A stretch of 47,767 nucleotides of DNA from contig CP070634.1 in assembly GCA_020356105.1 (NCBI GenBank), positions 973,198 through 1,020,964 on the forward strand. Reading direction: 5' to 3'. The DNA comes from Rhodospirillales bacterium. Its GTDB lineage: Bacteria > Pseudomonadota > Alphaproteobacteria > UBA8366 > JADFVY01. Under the pieces are notes generated by a model, which was given only the letters and a program-made list of their open reading frames with translations, was not told the origin of the DNA and searched no databases. Positions 42,839-47,767 of this stretch are shown piece by piece. Each line of letters starts with the position of its first letter. The stretch's first letter is position 1. Both the position numbers and the translations under genes were made by a program.

Positions 42839-42868
42839 TTGACTTCGTCGTTGGCACAGACATACGAT
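42839..42868 (+). promoter_or_regulatory. Candidate promoter of the sorC-deoC-ALDH operon
   Basis: TTGACT at 42839-42844 is followed after 18 bases by TACGAT at 42863-42868, in an AT-enriched patch of an otherwise GC-rich divergent region. The expected transcription start, near 42875, falls directly in the palindromic operator. Confidence 0.5.
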
Positions 42869-42872
42869 AAAA

Positions 42873-42903
42873 TTTCTCAGCGCGTGAGAAAAATCTCATC
42901 TCA
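42873..42903. promoter_or_regulatory. Palindromic operator for the SorC-type regulator
   Basis: TTTCTCA at 42873-42879 and TGAGAAA at 42885-42891 form a perfect 7-base inverted repeat around GCGCG. The right arm also pairs with TCTCA at 42894-42898 across AAAA, and another TCTCA follows at 42899-42903. The site overlaps the expected transcription start of the regulator's own operon. It fits autorepression by a SorC/DeoR tetramer binding repeated half-sites. Confidence 0.65.
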
Positions 42904-42914
42904 GGCCGGCGCCT

Positions 42915-43925
42915 TTGAAACACGGGAGCAAGACCGCCGAAGACGGCGACCTCGACCTGGCCACGCGGGCGGCCTGGCTGTCCTATATCGGCGGCTACAC
43001 CCAGGGTGATATCGCAACTCGGCTCGGCGTATCGCGCGCCAAGGCGCACCGGCTGATCGCGCAGGCCCAGGAGCAGGGCCTGGTCAAGGTGTTCATCGAG
43101 GGCGTCCCGTCCGAATGCATCGCCTGCGAAGAGAGGCTGGTGCGCAGCTTCGGCCTGCGCAATTGCATCGTCGCGCCGGCCATGGGCGATGCGCGGACGG
43201 GGGACGGGATGTTCGCATCGGTCGGCGCCGCCGCGGCGCGGTTCCTGCATCGAACACTGGTCGGACTTGCGCCCGGCGCGCTGGTCGGCGTCGGCAAGGG
43301 TCGTTCGCTGGCCGCGGCGATTTCCCGTATGCCCCTGCTCAGGCGGCCCGATCTGCGTTTCGTGTCGGTGTCCGGCAGCCTGACGCGCAAGCTCTCGGCC
43401 AACCCGTTCGACGTTGTCCAGCGGCTGGTCGAGCGGAGCGGCGGCGAGGGCTACTTCCTGCCGGTCCCCTATCTCGCCGCCAGCGGCGCTGAAAAGCAGG
43501 TTCTGCTGGCCCAGAAGAGCGTCCAGGACATGCTGGCGCTGGCCCGCCGGGCGGAGTTCTTCGTCATCGGTATCGGCACGCTGGGGCAGGACGCCCATAT
43601 CCGTCAGGTCGGCATGGTCAGCGAGGCGGAATGGGACGAATTGCGCGGCCTCGGCGCGGTCGGCGACATCATGGGCAGCTTCATCGACCTCGCCGGATCT
43701 CCTGTCGACAGCCCGGTCAACGACCATGCGCTGGGGCTTCGCATCGACGAACTCCGCGGCCGCCGCGTCATCGCCGTGGTCGGCGGCACCGACAAGGCGA
43801 AGGCGGTGCTCGGCGCGCTGCGCACCGGGATCATCACCGATCTCGTCGTCGCGGAGGCCGAGGCGCGATGGATCGCCGCTCGGCTCGGGGATGACAGGCT
43901 GCCGCTGCAGGAGGTCGGGACATGA
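42915..43925 (+). CDS. SorC/DeoR family sugar-binding transcriptional regulator
   Basis: This 336-residue protein has an N-terminal helix-turn-helix (GGYTQGDIATRLGVSRAKAH, near residues 26-45) and a SorC-type sugar-phosphate-binding domain with VGVGKGRSLAAAI and a later EFFVIGIGTLG motif. It is the likely repressor of the operon, with deoxyribose-5-phosphate or a related sugar phosphate as inducer. The start is a TTG at 42915. A few residues precede the HTH and no better start was seen. It overlaps deoC as ATGA. Confidence 0.88.
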   Translation: MKHGSKTAEDGDLDLATRAAWLSYIGGYTQGDIATRLGVSRAKAHRLIAQAQEQGLVKVFIEGVPSECIACEERLVRSFGLRNCIVAPAMGDARTGDGMFASVGAAAARFLHRTLVGLAPGALVGVGKGRSLAAAISRMPLLRRPDLRFVSVSGSLTRKLSANPFDVVQRLVERSGGEGYFLPVPYLAASGAEKQVLLAQKSVQDMLALARRAEFFVIGIGTLGQDAHIRQVGMVSEAEWDELRGLGAVGDIMGSFIDLAGSPVDSPVNDHALGLRIDELRGRRVIAVVGGTDKAKAVLGALRTGIITDLVVAEAEARWIAARLGDDRLPLQEVGT

Positions 43926-44905
43926 CCACCGTGACCGAATTGCACCGCGGCGCCGCCGCGGCGCGCAATCCCGGGCTGGCACTCGATCTCGATTGGGTGG
44001 AAGCGGTGCGGGTCAACCGCAGCGCGATCGAGCGGCGCACCGCATCACTCCCTGGCCGCCGCACGGTCAAGAACGACTGGCAGGCGGCGTGGCTTCTGAA
44101 GGCCATCACATGCATCGACCTGACGACGCTGTCTGGCGATGATACCCCGGGCCGGGTGCGTCGCCTCTGCGCCAAGGCGCGGCAGCCGGTGCGCGCGGAG
44201 ATTCTCGATCGGTTGGGTGCGGACGGCCTGCCGGTGCGGGTCGGCGCGGTCTGCGTCTATCACGAGATGATCGAGGCCGCCATCGACGCGCTTTCCGGCA
44301 GCGGCATCCCGGTGGCCGCCGTGTCGACCGGCTTTCCCGCCGGGCAGACACCGTTCGAACTCAAGCTGCGGGAGATCGAGCTTTCGGTCGCGGCCGGTGC
44401 GGCGGAGATCGATATCGTCATCTCGCGCCGCCATGCGCTGACCGGCGACTGGCGGGCGCTGTACGACGAAGTGCGGGCATTCCGAGAGGCCTGCGGTGCC
44501 GCCCACATGAAAACCATCCTGGCGACCGGCGAGCTGGGGACGCTGCGCAATGTGGGTCGCGCCGCGCTGGTCTGCATGATGGCCGGTGCCGATTTCGTTA
44601 AGACGTCGACCGGCAAGGAACCGGTGAACGCGACCTTGCCGGTCGGCCTGGTGATGCTGCGGATGATCCGCGAATATCACGGGCACACGGGTCATGCGGT
44701 CGGTTTCAAGCCCGCCGGCGGAATCTCGAAGGCGAAGGACGCGCTGACCTGGCTGGCGCTGATCAAGGAGGAGCTCGGCCGGCCGTGGCTCGAACCCTCG
44801 CTGTTCCGCTTCGGCGCCTCGAGTCTGCTCGGCGACATCGAACGCCAGCTCTCGCATTGCGCAACCGGCCGTTACGCCGCCGCCCACCACCAGCCGATGG
44901 GCTAG
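43922..44905 (+). CDS. deoC: Deoxyribose-phosphate aldolase
   Basis: This 327-residue protein is longer than E. coli DeoC but carries its active-site segments: GADFVKTSTGKEP with the Schiff-base lysine, VGFKPAGGI with the second lysine, and GAAEIDIVIS with the aspartate. It cleaves 2-deoxyribose-5-phosphate to glyceraldehyde-3-phosphate and acetaldehyde. It is translationally coupled to the SorC regulator, and the aldehyde dehydrogenase gene begins five bases after its stop. Confidence 0.94.
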   Translation: MTTVTELHRGAAAARNPGLALDLDWVEAVRVNRSAIERRTASLPGRRTVKNDWQAAWLLKAITCIDLTTLSGDDTPGRVRRLCAKARQPVRAEILDRLGADGLPVRVGAVCVYHEMIEAAIDALSGSGIPVAAVSTGFPAGQTPFELKLREIELSVAAGAAEIDIVISRRHALTGDWRALYDEVRAFREACGAAHMKTILATGELGTLRNVGRAALVCMMAGADFVKTSTGKEPVNATLPVGLVMLRMIREYHGHTGHAVGFKPAGGISKAKDALTWLALIKEELGRPWLEPSLFRFGASSLLGDIERQLSHCATGRYAAAHHQPMG

Positions 44906-44910
44906 CGAAG

Positions 44911-47283
44911 ATGAGTATCGCCGAGATCTTCGCGAGCATGGAGTACGGACCGGCGCCGGAGAGCGACGAGGCGGCCCGCGCCTGGCTGAAAACGCATGAC
45001 GGCGCGTTCGGGTTGTTCATCGATGGTGCTTGGGTCGAGCCCGCTGCCGGGGAGCGTTTCGAGACCGTGAATCCGGCAACCGGCGAGACGCTGGCCCGCA
45101 TCGCGCAGGCCGGCGCCGACGACATCGACGCCGCGGTCGCCGCCGCCCGCAAGGCGCAGCCGCGCTGGAACCGGCTCGGCGGTCATGGGCGCGCGCGCCA
45201 TCTCTATGCGTTGGCGCGGCTGGTCCAGAAGCATGCACGGCTGTTCGCGGTGCTGGAATCGATGGACAACGGCAAGCCGGTCCGCGAAAGCCGCGACATC
45301 GACCTGCCGCTCGTCGCGCGGCACTTCTACCATCATGCCGGCTGGGCACAGCTGATGGACAGCGAGCTCAAGGGCTACGGTCCGCTCGGCGTCGCCGGAC
45401 AGATCATCCCCTGGAATTTCCCGCTGCTGATGCTGGCCTGGAAGGTCGCGCCGGCGCTTGCCACAGGCAACGCCGTGGTCCTCAAGCCCGCCGAGTTCAC
45501 CAGCCTGACCGCGCTGCTGTTCGCGGATCTGTGCCGCGAGGCGGGCCTGCCGAAGGGGGTTGTCAACATCGTCACCGGCGACGGGCGGGCCGGCGAGCTG
45601 GTGGCGCGGCATGGCGGAATCGACAAGATCGCGTTCACCGGCTCCACGGAGGTCGGGCGACTGGTGCGCGAGGCGACGGCCGGCAGCGGCAAGTCGCTGA
45701 CGCTGGAGCTGGGTGGCAAGTCGCCCTTCATCGTCTTCGACGATGCCGATTTCGACAGCGCCGTCGAGGGGCTGGTCGATGCAATCTGGTTTAACCAGGG
45801 CGAGGTCTGCTGCGCCGGCTCGCGGCTGCTGGTCCAGGAAGGCGTCGCCGAGGCGTTCCTCGCCAGACTGCACGCCCGCATGCAGACCCTGCGCGTCGGC
45901 GATTCCCTCGACAAGTCGGTCGATATCGGGGCCATCGTCGCACCGGTCCAGAGGCAGCGAATCCTGACTCTGGTCGAGCGTGGCGTCGCCGAGGGGGCGG
46001 AGCTGTGGCAGCCCGACATCCCTGTGCCCGAGCAGGGCTGCTTCGTCACCCCGACGCTGCTGACCGGCGTCGCGCCGGCCTCGGTGGTGGCGCAGGAGGA
46101 GATCTTCGGTCCGGTCCTGGTCTCGATGACCTTTCGCACCCCCGCCGAGGCGGTGGCGCTGGCCAACAATACCCGCTACGGCCTTGCGGCCAGCGTCTGG
46201 TCGGACAACATCAGCCTTGCGCTCGACATCGCCGCGCAGCTGCGCTGCGGCGTGGTCTGGGTCAATGCGACCAACCTGTTCGATGCCGCGTCCGGGTTTG
46301 GCGGTTGTCGCGAGTCGGGCTTCGGCCGCGAGGGCGGCCTTGAGGGCGTGTTCGAGTATCTCAGGCCCGATCATGCCAAATCCTACAGAAGCTATGCGGC
46401 GCCCAGGCATCCGCGGGATTCCGGCAGCGTGTCGCCGGCGGTGGCACCGGTCGACCGCACGGCCAAGATGTATATCGGCGGCCGGCAGGTACGGCCGGAC
46501 GGCGGCAACAGCCTGCCGGTGCTCGATCCGAAAGGCCGGCTGATCGCCCATGTCGGGGACGGCAACCGCAAGGACATCCGCAACGCCGTCGAGGCGGCAC
46601 GGGCCGCCGGGTCCTGGGGCCGGACGAACGGACACCTGCGGGCCCAGATCCTGTTTTACGTGGCCGAGAATCTCGCGGCCCGCGAGGCGGAATTCGCGGC
46701 GCGCATCACCGCCATGACCGGCAGCGACGGCGCCGCGGAGGTGGCGGCGTCGATCCGGCGTTTGTTCTCGTATGCGGCGTGGGCCGACAAGTATGACGGC
46801 GCGGTGCACGGCGTGCCGTTGCGCGGCGTCGCGATGGCGATGCGCGAGCCGGTCGGGATTATCGGCGTCTGCTGCGGCGATCGCGTGCCGCTGCTGGGGC
46901 TGGTATCGCTCGTCGCGCCGGCGATCGCGATGGGCAACCGCGTCGTGGCGATCCCGTCGGAAATTCATCCGCTGGCGGCGACCGATCTGTATCAGGTGCT
47001 GGACACCTCCGACCTGCCCGCCGGCGTGCTCAACATCGTTACCGGCGCGCGCGACGCGCTGTCGCGGACGCTGGCCGAACATGACGAGGTCGACGCGGTG
47101 TGGTACGTCGGACCCGCGGCGGGGGGCGCCGCGGTCGAGCGGGCCGCGGCCGGGAATCTGAAGCGTGTATGGAACAACAACGGGCTGGAGCGCGACTGGT
47201 TCGATCCGGATCAGGGCGAGGGGGCGGAGTTCCTGCGCCACGCGACGCATATAAAGAATGTCTGGATACCCTATGGCGAATAG
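44911..47283 (+). CDS. Two-domain aldehyde dehydrogenase (ALDH16 type)
   Basis: This 790-residue protein fuses a full aldehyde dehydrogenase domain (residues about 35-500) with a second, shortened ALDH-like domain (about 520-790). The first domain has the NAD site (IIPWNFPLLM, GNAVVLKPAE, FTGSTEVGR), the catalytic glutamate in LELGGKSP and the catalytic cysteine in NQGEVCCAG (Cys300). The second domain keeps REPVGIIGV and NIVTGARDAL but has no catalytic cysteine motif and ends early. This layout is that of ALDH16. It should oxidise an aldehyde. DeoC makes acetaldehyde, so that is the natural substrate candidate. Start at 44911 follows a GCGAAG region. Confidence 0.88.
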   Translation: MSIAEIFASMEYGPAPESDEAARAWLKTHDGAFGLFIDGAWVEPAAGERFETVNPATGETLARIAQAGADDIDAAVAAARKAQPRWNRLGGHGRARHLYALARLVQKHARLFAVLESMDNGKPVRESRDIDLPLVARHFYHHAGWAQLMDSELKGYGPLGVAGQIIPWNFPLLMLAWKVAPALATGNAVVLKPAEFTSLTALLFADLCREAGLPKGVVNIVTGDGRAGELVARHGGIDKIAFTGSTEVGRLVREATAGSGKSLTLELGGKSPFIVFDDADFDSAVEGLVDAIWFNQGEVCCAGSRLLVQEGVAEAFLARLHARMQTLRVGDSLDKSVDIGAIVAPVQRQRILTLVERGVAEGAELWQPDIPVPEQGCFVTPTLLTGVAPASVVAQEEIFGPVLVSMTFRTPAEAVALANNTRYGLAASVWSDNISLALDIAAQLRCGVVWVNATNLFDAASGFGGCRESGFGREGGLEGVFEYLRPDHAKSYRSYAAPRHPRDSGSVSPAVAPVDRTAKMYIGGRQVRPDGGNSLPVLDPKGRLIAHVGDGNRKDIRNAVEAARAAGSWGRTNGHLRAQILFYVAENLAAREAEFAARITAMTGSDGAAEVAASIRRLFSYAAWADKYDGAVHGVPLRGVAMAMREPVGIIGVCCGDRVPLLGLVSLVAPAIAMGNRVVAIPSEIHPLAATDLYQVLDTSDLPAGVLNIVTGARDALSRTLAEHDEVDAVWYVGPAAGGAAVERAAAGNLKRVWNNNGLERDWFDPDQGEGAEFLRHATHIKNVWIPYGE

Positions 47284-47340
47284 CAATGCTGACGCGTCGG
47301 GGCCGGCGACAGGATACCGGCAGCGACGGCGCATCGGGGA

Positions 47341-47359
47341 CCCGCGGCCGGGCCGCGGG
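47341..47359. repeat. GC-rich perfect palindrome before the BMP gene
   Basis: CCCGCGGCC at 47341-47349 and GGCCGCGGG at 47351-47359 are perfect inverted arms around one G. As RNA it would form a strong hairpin in the gap between the ALDH gene and the BMP gene. It has no U-run. It may stabilise or separate the two transcripts, or attenuate read-through. Confidence 0.45.
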
Positions 47360-47389
47360 CGATAACACCAAACCAGGAATGGAGGCGAC

Positions 47390-47767
47390 ATGTTTCGCAC
47401 AGCTCTGACCATCTTCGCCGGCGTCGTGATTCTCGGCGTCACCGCGGCCGGTGCGCAAGACATCAAGCCCGCCGTCGTGTTCGACATGGGCGGCAAGTTC
47501 GACAAATCCTTCAATCAGGGGGTCAATGACGGCGTCGTCCGGTTCAACAAGGAAACCGGCATCAAATACCGCGAATTCGAGGTCACCAACGAGACCCAGC
47601 GCGAGCAGGCGATCCGCAAGATGGCGCAGCGCGGCGCCGATCCGGTGCTCGGCGTCGGCTTTGCCCAGGCCCCCGCGATCGAGAAGGTGGCCAAGGAGTT
47701 CCCGAACACGCGCTTCGCCATCATCGACGGCTATGTCGAGGCGCCGAACGTGCAGGCGATCCTGTTC
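47390..47767 (+). CDS. BMP family ABC transporter substrate-binding protein (partial, 5' part)
   Basis: The first 126 residues are present and the gene runs off the window. A signal peptide (MFRTALTIFAGVVILGVTAA, cleaved near AGA-QD) precedes the BMP/PnrA-like fold. VFDMGGKFDKSFNQGVNDG is the family's opening motif, and AIRKMAQRGADPVLGVGFAQ follows. BMP proteins bind nucleosides (PnrA binds purine nucleosides), which suits the 5'-nucleotidase and DeoC nearby. A GGAGG Shine-Dalgarno sequence precedes the ATG at 47390. No lipobox cysteine is seen. Confidence 0.92.
   Translation, partial: MFRTALTIFAGVVILGVTAAGAQDIKPAVVFDMGGKFDKSFNQGVNDGVVRFNKETGIKYREFEVTNETQREQAIRKMAQRGADPVLGVGFAQAPAIEKVAKEFPNTRFAIIDGYVEAPNVQAILF

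Noticed and set aside
44902-47514. An 870-codon minus frame opposite the ALDH gene
   Set aside because: It is the complement of a strongly conserved dehydrogenase. Residue composition is typical of shadow frames (arginine-, alanine- and histidine-rich).
1-47767. CRISPR arrays, prophage or insertion sequences
   Set aside because: No regularly spaced direct repeats, transposase motifs or phage genes were seen on either strand.

Overview
The window is GC-rich DNA (about 65% by eye) from an alphaproteobacterium. The placement rests on several things seen together: an rpmI-rplT-pheS-pheT operon without infC, a CarD/FdxA pair, an RpoH of the RpoHII type, an ECF sigma factor with a ChrR anti-sigma factor, TspO and UbiG, and two interspersed intergenic palindromes of alphaproteobacterial style. 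A Rhodospirillales-like lineage is a guess. No integrase, transposase, phage gene or CRISPR array was seen. Most of the window is chromosomal housekeeping and stress-response DNA. The left edge, with a decayed oxidoreductase fragment beside a GNAT gene, looks more accessory.

Layout, left to right. 1-1225: the tail of an unrecognised gene, a 5'-truncated imine-reductase-like remnant and a GNAT acetyltransferase. 1534-5797: the rpmI-rplT-pheS-pheT operon with a good promoter. 5858-5901: an interspersed palindrome. 6142-6804: a J-domain protein. 6845-10769 (minus): a six-gene run of SOUL haem-binding lipoprotein, glutathione peroxidase, UbiG, DUF3429 membrane protein, secreted histidine phosphatase and TspO, with several start/stop overlaps. 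11056-14700: a TerB-like protein, FdxA, CarD, a metallophosphatase-like protein that has lost its metal ligands, and an RpoHII-type sigma factor. 14728-17663 (minus): two overlapping paralogous M48 lipoprotein proteases. 17863-18875: a thermonuclease-like protein and tRNA-Arg(CCU).

18943-27718 is an ECF11-type RpoE/ChrR module. Divergent from it is a five-gene operon: UfaD-like FAD amine oxidase, DUF1365, cyclopropane-fatty-acid-synthase-like methyltransferase, GPH/MFS transporter and DUF3833 lipoprotein. A convergent DUF6134-SDR pair follows. A TGATCC-N18-TAAAC sequence in front of the operon, and a weaker one in front of DUF6134, match the known singlet-oxygen RpoE promoter pattern. This region probably modifies membrane fatty acids under photo-oxidative stress.

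28122-39430 is a type II secretion locus: gspD-gspK on the minus strand, and gspO-E-F-G-H-I-J-L-M and a GspC/N-like gene on the plus strand. The gspK reading frame is interrupted by one in-frame TAA. After a CHRD-domain protein and a divergent TrpF-like protein, the right end (41209-47767) looks like a deoxynucleotide scavenging locus: periplasmic 5'-nucleotidase, divergent SorC-type regulator with a palindromic operator at its own promoter, DeoC aldolase, a two-domain ALDH16-type aldehyde dehydrogenase, and the start of a BMP-type nucleoside-binding protein cut by the window edge.

No wholly new system is evident. The best candidates for something undescribed are the ligand-less metallophosphatase between carD and rpoH, the divergent TrpF-like protein, the interrupted gspK, and the DeoC-ALDH16 catabolic arrangement with its operator.
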